In this document: positions 8,773 to 17,414 of the stretch, piece after piece
How the letters are laid out: every line of letters starts with the position of its first letter
How positions within the stretch are numbered: position 1 is the first letter of the stretch
NCBI RefSeq assembly: GCF_030580655.1
Contig: NZ_JAUQTB010000014.1
Location: 1-64,000, forward strand
Source of the DNA: Paenibacillus lacisoli
GTDB lineage: Bacteria > Bacillota > Bacilli > Paenibacillales > Paenibacillaceae
Reading direction: 5' to 3'
Length of the DNA: 64,000 bases
Translations under genes and position numbers: made by a program
Notes under the pieces: model-generated
Told to the model about the DNA's origin: nothing
Database searches by the model: none
The model's input: the letters and a program-made list of their open reading frames with translations, nothing else

Positions 8773-10026
8773 TTAGAAAATAGAGATTTCCTGTGCCTTA
8801 ACCCGGCGCGCCTCCGGACCGCTGTAGATTCCGGTAATCTGGTAGCCGCTCTTCTCCAGCAGCTCGCGCAGCGGAAACCAGACAGTTTCCCCAATAAGAA
8901 TCGAATGACGAAGCGAAGCGGGGGCTCCCTCTCCCGCCGCCCTCACTAGGGATGCCGTCGGGTCATAGGCCGCCCGCATGGCATCCGACTCCAGTACGGT
9001 AAAACGCGGGGTGCCAACAGGGATGATCAAACGAGCATGGCCAAGCCGGGTCTCTACCTCCTGCCCCGAACGGTTCCATGTAACGGTTCCTCCCAGCCGT
9101 TCGACGGTCTTGCGCAGCGGCACGACATACTGTCCCCGTTCAATCCTGTACTCACCGGGCTGTAATTCAGTAGTGACCGCGCCGGCTTCGATCGTCAGAC
9201 CTGGACCCCTTGCGAACAGCTCTGCATTGGCCTCCACGTTCGCTTTCACCCAGCCGGCATCAGGCGGTAGCCGCTTGTAGGGCAAGGAAGCTGCCACCCG
9301 GAACTGTACCGGCTCCTGTTCTTCGCTTAATATACCGAACTGATATCCGGCAGAACGGTAATGCTCGATAATCGCAGGCAGTGCCTTCACCGTCTCCCTG
9401 TGAGCCCCGCCGTCGTGCATCAGCAGAATGACATCCCCCCGGACTGCAGATGACAGGGTTGCATGACTCTTGATCTCTGCTGCCGGTACGTTCCGCCGAG
9501 CCGAATCCCCGCTGTCCACATTCCAGTCGAACACCTGGTAACCGCCTTGCTTCAGCAAATTGAAATAGGTATGATCGAAATGGCCATAGGTCCCGCCAGG
9601 CGCACGCACCAGGCTGGGCCGGCTGCCTGTAATGGATGTAAGTATTTCTTCTGTCTGCTTGATCTGTTTCCAGAAATGAACGAATGAGTCGTACATCTCA
9701 CTGTATCTATGATTATAGGAATGATTTCCTATAGCATGTCCTTCTTCATACACCCGCCGCACGAGCTCGGGATAACGTTTGGCCTCCTGTCCAACCATGA
9801 AGAAGGTCGCTTTTACCTGATAGGTATGTAAAATATCAAGAACTTCTCCTGTATACTTGCCGGGACCGTCATCGAAGGTAAGGTACACGATTTTGCCTGT
9901 TGCAGTTGACCGGTTTCCCGCCTCAGACGCTTCAGCCGCCTGCAGCGGGAACGTTCCCATAATCATCAGAAGCAGCATACACCAGATTGCTGTGCGTTTG
10001 CCTATTTGGTTCCGATTTGCGGCCAT
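8773..10026 (-). CDS. Secreted polysaccharide deacetylase with stalk domain
   Basis: 417 residues. A signal peptide (about 1-34, hydrophobic core then QAAEASEA) is followed by a NodB-type deacetylase domain, about 45 to 235. This has TFDDGPGKYT (catalytic Asp and metal Asp), HSYNH (metal His pair), RAPGGTYG and a final LMHDGG. The C-terminal 150 residues look like a copper-amine-oxidase N-terminal (stalk) domain, with two YVVPLRKTVERLGG / WFPLRELLEKSGY repeats. It probably removes N-acetyl groups from peptidoglycan or another wall polymer. GGAGG lies 9 bases before ATG 10026. Confidence 0.88.
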   Translation of the reverse strand: MAANRNQIGKRTAIWCMLLLMIMGTFPLQAAEASEAGNRSTATGKIVYLTFDDGPGKYTGEVLDILHTYQVKATFFMVGQEAKRYPELVRRVYEEGHAIGNHSYNHRYSEMYDSFVHFWKQIKQTEEILTSITGSRPSLVRAPGGTYGHFDHTYFNLLKQGGYQVFDWNVDSGDSARRNVPAAEIKSHATLSSAVRGDVILLMHDGGAHRETVKALPAIIEHYRSAGYQFGILSEEQEPVQFRVAASLPYKRLPPDAGWVKANVEANAELFARGPGLTIEAGAVTTELQPGEYRIERGQYVVPLRKTVERLGGTVTWNRSGQEVETRLGHARLIIPVGTPRFTVLESDAMRAAYDPTASLVRAAGEGAPASLRHSILIGETVWFPLRELLEKSGYQITGIYSGPEARRVKAQEISIF

Positions 10027-10254
10027 GATTCTCTACCTCCAACATTTCGATAAGTTCCGTTTTCTGCTAGAATAAGGATTTGTTAGGCCTTTAGCGAAAA
10101 CGAATTTAATAGATTATATGGAGGGCCTTCCGTAAAAAGACTATAGTAACGCGCTCTACCTTAATAATATTTCTATTGAATGCAACCATCCTATCGGTTG
10201 TTATAAGCCTGCCTCCGGTATTATTAGGTCAGGACTAAGCAGGTCATCAGGAGT

Positions 10255-10899
10255 GTGAACGTTGTGGAATTGCTGAAGTGGATGGAGCAATTATTTTATA
10301 ATTACGGTTACGGTGTGCTGTTCTTCGGCCTACTGCTCGAGTTCATTGCACTGCCCTTTCCGGGAGAAACAACGATGGCTTACGCCGGATATCTCTCTTA
10401 TAAAGGTTCGCTGGAATTTATGCAGCTGATCGGTGTCGCTTTTCTCGGGACAACTATCGGCATGACCATTACCTATTTTATTGGAAAAAAGGCCGGTCTC
10501 CCTTTCATCGAGCGTTTCGGCAAGTGGGTGTTTCTTAATCCAAGCAAGCTGGAGAAAACACAGCTGTGGTTCCGAAAATACGGTTACGGTCTGATTTTCA
10601 TCGGCTATTTTATACCGGGTGTCCGCCACTTTACAGGCTACTTTGCCGGCATTATAGCCCTTCCTTTCAGAAAGTTCATGCTATACGCTTACAGTGGTGC
10701 ATTGCTCTGGGTCATCCTGTTCATCAGCATCGGCAAAGTATTCGGCCCCCAATGGAGCGCTGTATTCCAGCTCGTTGAGCATTTCTCCGTGCGTGCTGCA
10801 GCTGTTCTGGGCATCCTTATTGTCCTGATCCTCCTGTACAAGTACCGCAAGCCTCTGTTCTCCCGGCGTAAGGGGAAGACCCGTCAACGTTCAAACTGA
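10255..10899 (+). CDS. DedA family membrane protein
   Basis: 214-residue integral membrane protein of the DedA/VTT superfamily, whose members move phospholipids or C55-P carriers across the membrane. Hallmarks are EFIALPFPGETTM near residue 30 and FIGYFIPGVRHFTGYFAG near 120; about five hydrophobic segments. The frame opens with GTG at 10255, but AGGAG is only two bases before that codon. GTG 10264 (VELLKWMEQ) is a good alternative start. Stands alone, divergent from the deacetylase gene, with a terminator 15 bases downstream. Confidence 0.88.
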   Translation: MNVVELLKWMEQLFYNYGYGVLFFGLLLEFIALPFPGETTMAYAGYLSYKGSLEFMQLIGVAFLGTTIGMTITYFIGKKAGLPFIERFGKWVFLNPSKLEKTQLWFRKYGYGLIFIGYFIPGVRHFTGYFAGIIALPFRKFMLYAYSGALLWVILFISIGKVFGPQWSAVFQLVEHFSVRAAAVLGILIVLILLYKYRKPLFSRRKGKTRQRSN

Positions 10900-10914
10900 C
10901 ACACCTTATACAGG

Positions 10915-10944
10915 AAAAGCAGTCCCTGAAGCGGGACTGCTTTT
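10915..10944. terminator. Bidirectional terminator, DedA gene / bcp
   Basis: AAAAGCAGTCCC / GGGACTGCTTTT perfect 12-bp stem between two convergent genes. Confidence 0.9.
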
Positions 10945-10967
10945 CTGCATCAAGTGCATATTTCGGT

Positions 10968-11447
10968 TTACTCTGCTGCCTGTTCCAGCTGCTGCACGGT
11001 CGCGAGCGCTTCCTCAATGTGGCCTTTGACCCGGACGCCGCGCCACTCCCGAATCAGTTTACCTTCCTCATCAATCAGAAAAGTCGAGCGGACGATGCCC
11101 ATATAGGTTTTGCCATACATCTGCTTCTGCTGCCAAACGCCATAGGTCTCGGACACACGATGATCCTCATCCGACAGCAGGTCGAACGGAAGCCCGTATT
11201 TCTCGATAAACTTATGGTGACGGCTGACCGGATCCGGGCTGACACCCAGAATAACGGTATTCAGATCACGAAACTCCAATTCCCGATCCCGGAAATCACA
11301 AGCCTGTGTAGAACAGGTTGAAGTGAGATCTTTGGGGTAAAAATATAAGAGAATCTTTTTCCCCCTGTATTGGGACAGCTGTACGTCATCCCCGCTGCTG
11401 GAAGGCAGCGTAAAATCCGGTGCCAGTTGACCGAGAGTTAATACCAT
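10968..11447 (-). CDS. bcp: Thioredoxin-dependent thiol peroxidase (Bcp/PrxQ)
   Basis: 159-residue peroxiredoxin that reduces H2O2 and organic hydroperoxides in the cytosol. The AhpC/TSA fold is clear: APDFTLPSSSG, YFYPKDLTSTCSTQACDFRD with the peroxidatic Cys (near 44) and the resolving Cys five residues later, as in atypical two-Cys PrxQ, then VILGVSPD and STFLIDEEGKL. Full length. Single gene. Confidence 0.95.
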   Translation of the reverse strand: MVLTLGQLAPDFTLPSSSGDDVQLSQYRGKKILLYFYPKDLTSTCSTQACDFRDRELEFRDLNTVILGVSPDPVSRHHKFIEKYGLPFDLLSDEDHRVSETYGVWQQKQMYGKTYMGIVRSTFLIDEEGKLIREWRGVRVKGHIEEALATVQQLEQAAE

Positions 11448-11507
11448 ATCTACTTCTCTCCCCTTCTATGACCCATAAGCTGCCGAGATTCCGGCAAAAG
11501 TCGAAAA

Positions 11508-11536
11508 TTGATTGTATTACGAAAAGAAATTATAAT
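11508..11536 (+). promoter_or_regulatory. Promoter of the LCP gene
   Basis: TTGATT, 17 bases, TATAAT; the start codon is about 95 bases downstream. Confidence 0.65.
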
Positions 11537-11630
11537 GGAGTCTATTGAAAAGCTACAATAGCTTGTTCCCAAATGATATGGATGCCGTCTCTTTATACCA
11601 GCATTTTGTAATGGAAAGGAAGAACACCGG

Positions 11631-12692
11631 ATGACGAGAAAGACCAAGAGAACCCTATGGACGGTTCTTGGCGTGGTGGTTTTGGGTATTATTATTTTTG
11701 CGGTTTATTACTTTGGCTCGATCTATAATCAGCTTCAAGGTCTTCAAAAAACAGGCGAGGATTCCCCTTTCCATAGTATTGAACAGGTTGAACAGGTTAA
11801 AACCCCTGATCCTCCAAAGTGGGAAGGCACGGAAGTTGTCAATGTTCTGTTGATGGGTGTCGATGCACGCGGCTTCAGCGAGGGAGAAATCCCGCGTTCC
11901 GACAGCATGATGGTTGTTTCCCTGGACCCGGTGAAGAAGAAGATCCATCTCTTTTCCATTCTGCGCGATACGTATACCGACATTCCGGGACATAACAAGG
12001 ACCGGATCAACACCGCAATCACACATGGCCCGAATACGGCAATGAAAGCGGTAGGCGATCTGCTGGGACTGAACATTCAGTACTATGTCTACACCGACTT
12101 CCAGGGCTTTATTAAATTGGTGGACTCGGTCGGCGGCGTCGATTTTTACGTGGAGAAGGACATGAAATACCTTAGTAACGCTGACAATCACGAGTATGAC
12201 ATTAACCTGAAGGAAGGCATGCAGCACCTGGACGGAACAACCGCCCTGCAGTATGTTCGTTTCCGCCACGATGCTTTGTCCGATTTCTCTCGGACCGAGC
12301 GCCAGCGTGATTTCCTGAAGGCCGTAGGGGATAAATTGCAGTCAACGACCTCCATTGCGAAACTTCCCACGATCCTGGAAGCGGTCAGTCCTTACATTGA
12401 CACCAACCTGGATGTATCGGATATGTGGAAACTGGCGAATGTGGCTTATCAGAGCAGTATGAGCAGCAGCGAACAGATTCCACCGATGAACCAGCTCGTG
12501 GAGGAGAAGATTGGCGGCGCACAGGTCATTACCGTCAAGAACCCCGAATCGCTCAAGCGGTACATCAAAAAGCTGTATCAGACTCAGGATCCGGTTCATG
12601 TCTCCAGCGATGGCAGCAGCAGTACGGTTGCCGGTGAAGATGGCAGTACCTCTGAGAGCAGTGCTTCAACCTCATCCAAAAATGATAATTAA
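11631..12692 (+). CDS. LCP (LytR-CpsA-Psr) family glycopolymer transferase
   Basis: 353 residues. One N-terminal transmembrane helix (about 8-30) is followed by the extracellular LCP domain. Motifs: NVLLMGVDARG near 80, PRSDSMMVVSLDP, FSILRDTYTDIPG with the conserved Arg for pyrophosphate binding, DRINTA, VRFRHDALSDFSRTERQRDF. LCP enzymes attach teichoic acid or capsule chains from lipid carriers to peptidoglycan. The C-terminal 30 residues are a Ser-rich, low-complexity tail (SSDGSSSTVAGEDGS). AAAGGAAGAAC precedes the ATG. Confidence 0.92.
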   Translation: MTRKTKRTLWTVLGVVVLGIIIFAVYYFGSIYNQLQGLQKTGEDSPFHSIEQVEQVKTPDPPKWEGTEVVNVLLMGVDARGFSEGEIPRSDSMMVVSLDPVKKKIHLFSILRDTYTDIPGHNKDRINTAITHGPNTAMKAVGDLLGLNIQYYVYTDFQGFIKLVDSVGGVDFYVEKDMKYLSNADNHEYDINLKEGMQHLDGTTALQYVRFRHDALSDFSRTERQRDFLKAVGDKLQSTTSIAKLPTILEAVSPYIDTNLDVSDMWKLANVAYQSSMSSSEQIPPMNQLVEEKIGGAQVITVKNPESLKRYIKKLYQTQDPVHVSSDGSSSTVAGEDGSTSESSASTSSKNDN

Positions 12693-12698
12693 TTCAAA

Positions 12699-12726
12699 CA
12701 GGCAGCCTGCGGGCTGCCTGTTTTTG
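12699..12726 (+). terminator. Terminator of the LCP gene
   Basis: CAGGCAGCC-TGCG-GGCTGCCTG hairpin followed by five T. Confidence 0.92.
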
Positions 12727-12913
12727 ATTCGATTTAACGATCAGCCCTGCCGGTTGGTCTAAAATTGTAACAGAGCTGGTCGTCCGCTCAGGCGGAAACG
12801 TGTATACTGGTACATGGTGCAAACGATGCTCTGAAAGCTGGTATCGTTCATGATCAGGATGAATTCGGCCATCAGGCAGATGCCGCATTCCATAAACGAA
12901 AGGATGTAAAATT

Positions 12914-14230
12914 ATGAATCGCAAACAGTCTTCGCTGTTATATACAGAAGCCTTGGAGCATATTGTCGGCGGCGTGAACAGCCCTTCCCGTTCATTCAAA
13001 GCGGTCGGCGGCGGGGCTCCGGTATTTATGAAGAGAGCTCAGGGAGCTCACTTCTGGGATGTAGACGATAATCGCTATATTGATTATCTCGCAGCATATG
13101 GACCGATCATTACCGGCCATGCTCACCCTCACATTACCGAGGCTATTACGAGAGCTGTTTCCAACGGTGCCCTGTACGGAACGCCAACCGAGTTGGAAAT
13201 TCAGCTGGCACGCATGTTGAAGGAAGCCATCCCTTCCATGGATAAGGTCCGCTTCGTAAACTCGGGCACTGAAGCTGTCATGACTACCATTCGGGTGGCT
13301 CGTGCTTATACCAAACGCAATAAAATCATCAAATTTGCCGGCTGCTATCACGGACATTCGGATCTTGTACTGGTAGCTGCTGGCTCAGGGCCGTCCACGC
13401 TGGGCATCCCGGACAGTGCAGGTATTCCGACCAGCATCGCAAACGAAGTCATCACCGTTCCATTCAACGACCTGGACGGGCTGCGTCAGGCTCTGGAGCA
13501 TTGGGGAGATGACGTAGCTGCAGTTATGGTTGAGCCGATTGTCGGCAACTTCGGTATGGTGATGCCGAAACCAGGCTTCCTGGAAGGTCTGTGCCGGATG
13601 GCACATGACAACGGATCACTCGTGATCTATGACGAAGTCATCACTGCTTTTCGTTTCCATTATGGCTCCACACAGACCTATGCCGGCCTGGAGAATCACG
13701 ATGCGATCCAGCCGGACCTGACGGCGCTGGGCAAGATCATTGGCGGCGGCCTGCCGATCGGTGCCTATGGCGGCACCAAACAGGTCATGGAACAGGTCGC
13801 ACCGCTGGGACCCGCCTATCAAGCCGGTACCATGGCAGGCAACCCAGCCTCCATCTCAGCCGGTATCGCCTGCCTCGAAGTTCTGCAGGGCGAGCGAGTA
13901 TATGAAGAGATGGAACGTCTCGCTATTACGCTGACAGAAGGTCTTCAATCTTCAGCAGATGTGCATGGAGTTCCTCTGACCATCAACCGGATCCGAGGTG
14001 CCTTCTCCACCCACTTCTGCGATCATCCGGTCACGAATTATGACGAGGCACAGGATACGGACGGTGAAGCATTTGGCGAGTTCTTCCGCCACATGCTGGA
14101 CCGCGGCATTAATCTGGCGCCTTCCAAATACGAGGCCTGGTTCCTGACAACAGCTCATACCGATGCGGATATCGAAGCTACACTTACAGCAGCTGATGAA
14201 GCATTCCGTCTGATGGCTCAAGGTAAATAA
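12914..14230 (+). CDS. hemL: Glutamate-1-semialdehyde 2,1-aminomutase
   Basis: 438-residue PLP enzyme converting glutamate-1-semialdehyde to 5-aminolevulinate in haem synthesis; cytosolic dimer. Seen: [15 protein letters not shown] at the N-terminus, [37 protein letters not shown], and the PLP lysine in [16 protein letters not shown] near residue 275. Several Bacilli have two such genes (hemL and gsaB); this one stands apart from any hem cluster, so it may be the second copy. AGGATG precedes the ATG by seven bases. Confidence 0.93.
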   Translation: MNRKQSSLLYTEALEHIVGGVNSPSRSFKAVGGGAPVFMKRAQGAHFWDVDDNRYIDYLAAYGPIITGHAHPHITEAITRAVSNGALYGTPTELEIQLARMLKEAIPSMDKVRFVNSGTEAVMTTIRVARAYTKRNKIIKFAGCYHGHSDLVLVAAGSGPSTLGIPDSAGIPTSIANEVITVPFNDLDGLRQALEHWGDDVAAVMVEPIVGNFGMVMPKPGFLEGLCRMAHDNGSLVIYDEVITAFRFHYGSTQTYAGLENHDAIQPDLTALGKIIGGGLPIGAYGGTKQVMEQVAPLGPAYQAGTMAGNPASISAGIACLEVLQGERVYEEMERLAITLTEGLQSSADVHGVPLTINRIRGAFSTHFCDHPVTNYDEAQDTDGEAFGEFFRHMLDRGINLAPSKYEAWFLTTAHTDADIEATLTAADEAFRLMAQGK

Positions 14231-14239
14231 GAAGCAATA

Positions 14240-14285
14240 CATCCGCTGCCGGATATATACGCCTGCAGCGGATGTTTTTTTATTT
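14240..14285 (+). terminator. Terminator of hemL
   Basis: CATCCGCTGC / GCAGCGGATG hairpin followed by a T-rich run. Confidence 0.88.
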
Positions 14286-14318
14286 GACAAAGAAAATGAT
14301 AATCATTATCATTATACT
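14284..14318 (+). promoter_or_regulatory. Fur box overlapping a promoter
   Basis: AATGATAATCATTATCATT (14295-14313) is a near-perfect Fur box. It covers the spacer and -10 of TTGACA (14284), 17 bases, TATCAT. Iron-replete Fur should block the iron lipoprotein gene downstream. Confidence 0.93.
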
Positions 14319-14406
14319 GTCTGTACACCATGAACATACTTACACTCAACGATATGCCCTTCCGACAAGCGCGAAGTGCAGAAAACATACATAGGGGGAT
14401 TCCTTC

Positions 14407-15393
14407 ATGAAACGTAAGCATAATATAAAACTGATTGTCCTCAGCCTGACACTCATGGCCCTGCTGCTTGCCGCTTGCGGCAGCCAGAGCACCGGCACGT
14501 CAGATCCCGGCAGCAGCACTGGCACTGGTACCGTGTCACAAGATACGCCTGATGCTGCAGAGCAGACTGTCAAGGATGCCATGGGACATGAGGTGAAGAT
14601 TCCCGCCCATCCGCAAAAAGTGCTGGCTGCCTATCTGGAAGATCACCTGGTTGCGATCGGGGTCAAACCCGTGGCACAGTGGGCTATCGGAACGACAGTC
14701 CAGAAATACCTGACCAGCGAGCTGAATGTTGTGCCCACCATCGAATGGAATTTGCCGCCTGAAGCAGTAGCCGCTGCAGCGCCGGATCTCATCATCGTCG
14801 GCTCACAGGCCAGTGTACAGAAAGGCTTGTACGAGCAATACAGCAAAATTGCCCCGACTTACGTACTGGGAGATGAGATCTTAGCCGACTGGCGTAAGGC
14901 ACTCACTACAATTGGCGAACTGCTGAACAAATCCGATGAAGCCGCCAAAGCCATCCAGGATTATGATCAGAAGGCCGCCGATGCCAAAGAGAAGATTCAC
15001 CAGGCAATCGGTGACCAATCGGCTGCGATCCTCTGGCAAATCCAACAGCAGCTGTACATCGTGGAACCGACACGCACCAGCGGCAACGTGCTGTATGGTG
15101 ATCTGGGCGTAAAAGTTCCAGCTTTGGTGGCCTCCCTGCCCGCCCCGGGCGCGACCTGGGAAGCTATTTCGCTGGAAAAGCTCGCGGATCTGGATGCAGA
15201 CCATATCTTCCTGATTAATGCTGACGGTGTCGGGCAAGCCGCCAAAGGCACCGAAACGGCCCTCTGGAAAAACCTGAAGGCTGTCAAGGAAGGCCATGTA
15301 CATGAACTGGCGGATCAAGGCAACTGGACGGTATCCGGTCTGGTCGCCGGTGAGAAGACCATGGAAGAAATTGTGGGCGCACTCACGAAATAA
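14407..15393 (+). CDS. Iron-siderophore ABC transporter substrate-binding lipoprotein
   Basis: 328 residues. A lipoprotein signal peptide ends at the lipobox LLLAAC (Cys near 24), followed by a Ser/Gly/Thr linker. The rest is a type III periplasmic-binding fold (PeripBP_2): VKDAMGHEVKIPAHPQKVLAAYLEDHLVAIG, PDLIIVG, then the helical backbone and ERV-like second lobe. It binds ferric siderophore at the membrane surface. No permease or ATPase genes lie beside it, so it must share components encoded elsewhere. A Fur box upstream confirms the iron link. GGGGG lies eight bases before the ATG. Confidence 0.92.
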   Translation: MKRKHNIKLIVLSLTLMALLLAACGSQSTGTSDPGSSTGTGTVSQDTPDAAEQTVKDAMGHEVKIPAHPQKVLAAYLEDHLVAIGVKPVAQWAIGTTVQKYLTSELNVVPTIEWNLPPEAVAAAAPDLIIVGSQASVQKGLYEQYSKIAPTYVLGDEILADWRKALTTIGELLNKSDEAAKAIQDYDQKAADAKEKIHQAIGDQSAAILWQIQQQLYIVEPTRTSGNVLYGDLGVKVPALVASLPAPGATWEAISLEKLADLDADHIFLINADGVGQAAKGTETALWKNLKAVKEGHVHELADQGNWTVSGLVAGEKTMEEIVGALTK

Positions 15394-15409
15394 ACCGCTG
15401 CTTCCCTAA

Positions 15410-15447
15410 GCAGGCATCTGACTTTGTGCAGATGCCTGCTTTTTTTG
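15410..15447 (+). terminator. Terminator of the iron lipoprotein gene
   Basis: GCAGGCATCTG / CAGATGCCTGC hairpin followed by eight T. Confidence 0.93.
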
Positions 15448-15474
15448 ACTGCTGCCTGTCTCCTTCTCTTCGGA

Positions 15475-15645
15475 CAAGTGCTACAATGTGTAAATTTATG
15501 CGATGATGAAGAAGAGTACGTGCAGCAGAGGAACGCAGAGAGCCAGGGGATGGTGCAAGTAGTATTACTTGAAGACAGCTGTTTAAAAGTGATTCAAAAT
15601 AAGAACCCCTCCTCAGCCATTGCTGGCTGCAGGAGGGGTTCTTGT
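15475..15645 (+). ncRNA. Orphan, truncated T-box leader
   Basis: An extended -10 promoter TGCTACAAT (15479-15487) starts a short transcript. It carries two hallmarks of a T-box stem I: GATGATGAAGAAGAGTA (15502-15518, the AGTA element) and AGAGAGCCAGGGGATGGTGC, ending in CAAG (15537-15559, the AG bulge and distal loop). After GGTGCAAG the expected pairing strand (CCTGGC-like) is missing; a small CAAGTA/TACTTG hairpin stands there instead. No T-box sequence (TGGNACCGCG) and no downstream plus-strand gene follow; the transcript meets the terminator at 15600. It is probably the relic of an aminoacyl-tRNA synthetase or amino-acid gene leader, or a small RNA derived from one. Confidence 0.5.
15600..15644. 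terminator. Terminator shared by SGNH hydrolase gene and T-box relic
   Basis: AAGAACCCCTCCT / AGGAGGGGTTCTT with an inner CAGCCA/TGGCTG stem; no long T run on either side, though TTCTTATTTTG follows on the minus strand. Confidence 0.8.
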
Positions 15646-15662
15646 TACAAGTTCTATTCGTA

Positions 15663-16940
15663 TTAAGGATTGATAAATACCGTTTTGAGCTTGGCATCAT
15701 ACTGCACGTCGAGTCCCAGGCCCACGGCCAGAACTTTCAGCGGAACATAGGTTTTGTCCTCCTTGCCCACCTTATTAAGGAACGCCGGACTGCTGACAGC
15801 CACCTTCTGGCCGTTCACCTGCACGGTTGGCGCGCCCATCTTCACCACAACCTGATCGCTGCCGTAGGTGATGGTTGCGCTCGCTGTTTTGTTATCCCAT
15901 TTGGTGGTTGCCCCGATCGCATTCACAATGTCCTGAATCGCTACATAGTTCTCATTTTTGCGCAGAACAGGCTTGTAGGGCGTCTGCAGCATGTTGCCTT
16001 TGACGATAATGTTCATCGGCTGGCCCGTATCAGGCGCTGTCAGCTTCCGGTATTCTCCCCAGATAGTCTCAGAGAACACCTTGGCAATGGCATCGTATCC
16101 CAGCTGGTTCGGGTGAATATCACTTGACAGAATGTGGGTCATCGTGAGCTCGCCGCCAACAAATTCCTTGGCCACATGGGCAATTTTCACGTTAACACCC
16201 TGCTGAACGGCATCCGCAGCGATTTGATCTGCAGCCCGCGTGAGCAAGCCTGCTGCCTGCTGCAGCGTATCATACAGCGCCTTGCCTGCAATGGCGGGAA
16301 CCGGCTGATATTGATCAGCCAGCACAATTTCCGCGTCTGGATTGAGCTGATGCAGTGTGCCGATGACGGAAGATACATTAGCTGAATAAGTGCTCAGCAG
16401 TTCCTCAACCTTGGCCCCGACCGCAGCGCTGTCCATGCCGGAAGCAGACTGGGTCAAGCTGCTGACATCATTGCCCCCGATGGTCAGTACGATTAAATCC
16501 GCTTCAGCCAGCTTGGTTTTGGCTTCCGGAGCTAAGGCACCTACGCTGTTGGCCCGGGGATCTGGCAAAGCCGGCTGGATCGCTTCACTAGATATAACCT
16601 GTCCGGATGCGATTGCCTGTACATAGTTCTTGAGGCCATCCGTCTTCAGACCAGCAATAGCGTAGTTGGCTGTACGGGTACGTCCGTGGAGCAGCCCCTG
16701 CTCCTGCAGACGGTCCACATAGCCGTAAGGCACGCTTTTGCCCGTCTCCTGGCCGAGCCCCGGCTCAAATCCTACGGTAATGGAGTCTCCCAGTGCGACA
16801 ATATGATATACATCGGCTTTGGCTGCCGCCGCCGACGCCTGCCCTGTGAATGCGCTGCCTCCCAGTGTACCGAACAGCACCGTGCTGAGTACAGCAGCTC
16901 CAGTCCAGGCTTTTAATCTATGTTTCCAGTTTACGTTCAT
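15663..16940 (-). CDS. Secreted SGNH/GDSL hydrolase with stalk domain
   Basis: 425 residues. The signal peptide spans about residues 1-36. An SGNH hydrolase domain follows: block I IVALGDSITVGFEPG (nucleophile Ser), block III LTIGGNDVSS, and the catalytic Asp-His pair in SSDIHPNQLGYDAIA near 265. The C-terminal 110 residues are a copper-amine-oxidase-like stalk domain (NYVAIQDIVNAIGATTKWDNKTASATI). It is an esterase or lipase of unknown substrate acting outside the membrane. ATG 16940 is the start, with AGGGAG six bases before it; the open frame extends 12 codons further without a binding site. Confidence 0.88.
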   Translation of the reverse strand: MNVNWKHRLKAWTGAAVLSTVLFGTLGGSAFTGQASAAAAKADVYHIVALGDSITVGFEPGLGQETGKSVPYGYVDRLQEQGLLHGRTRTANYAIAGLKTDGLKNYVQAIASGQVISSEAIQPALPDPRANSVGALAPEAKTKLAEADLIVLTIGGNDVSSLTQSASGMDSAAVGAKVEELLSTYSANVSSVIGTLHQLNPDAEIVLADQYQPVPAIAGKALYDTLQQAAGLLTRAADQIAADAVQQGVNVKIAHVAKEFVGGELTMTHILSSDIHPNQLGYDAIAKVFSETIWGEYRKLTAPDTGQPMNIIVKGNMLQTPYKPVLRKNENYVAIQDIVNAIGATTKWDNKTASATITYGSDQVVVKMGAPTVQVNGQKVAVSSPAFLNKVGKEDKTYVPLKVLAVGLGLDVQYDAKLKTVFINP

Positions 16941-17030
16941 GATGAACTCCCTTCTGCTTGGCATCATTTTCAGCAATCAAATCTTACCATTTTCTGCTTA
17001 CCCAGCATAGAGGAGCATGAAGACTCATAT

Positions 17031-17060
17031 CAAAAAAACCCCTGAATGTTCATTCAGGGG
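17031..17060 (-). terminator. Terminator of the 86-residue protein gene
   Basis: On the minus strand CCCCTGAATG / CATTCAGGGG hairpin followed by seven T. Confidence 0.88.
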
Positions 17061-17101
17061 CCTCAGGTTTATTCACTGCATTACATATACAGTTGTGCCG
17101 G

Positions 17102-17362
17102 CTATTTGGAATCCGGTCCGGACCTATGCTGCTCACCAGGTTCTTGGGAAGAATCATATTTGTCGTACCGGTTATCCAATTCCTTGGCTATACTGCGATA
17201 CCTGCGGGTCTCTTCCGCAATGGGATCCAGCTGGGTCTGAATGCGAATCTCGTACCGGGGAGGCAGCTCTTCCCGCTGGCGCTCTTTCACGTCTTCCTGC
17301 TCCATCTCACCTTCTGTCAGCAAATCATGAAGCTTGCGCTCGAGTTCTTCCGGATGACTCAT
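17102..17362 (-). CDS. Small charged protein, unknown function
   Basis: 86 residues, no membrane segment, very rich in Glu, Arg and Lys (MSHPEELERKLHDLLTEGEM..., EERQREELPPRYEIRIQTQL-like). It is predicted mostly helical, possibly coiled coil. Two ATGs are possible; the second (17362) is preferred because AAGGAG lies nine bases before it, against three for the first. The upstream neighbour is the inositol monophosphatase-family gene on the same strand, 52 bases away, so the two may be co-transcribed. I do not recognise the family. Confidence 0.75.
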   Translation of the reverse strand: MSHPEELERKLHDLLTEGEMEQEDVKERQREELPPRYEIRIQTQLDPIAEETRRYRSIAKELDNRYDKYDSSQEPGEQHRSGPDSK

Positions 17363-17414
17363 ATTCATTCACTCCTTGTCCATAGAATCGGATTAGTAGA
17401 TGTACTCCTGCTAA

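Noticed and set aside
15424..15666. Plus-strand 80-codon frame
   Set aside because: Starts within a terminator and covers the T-box relic and the next terminator; no binding site.
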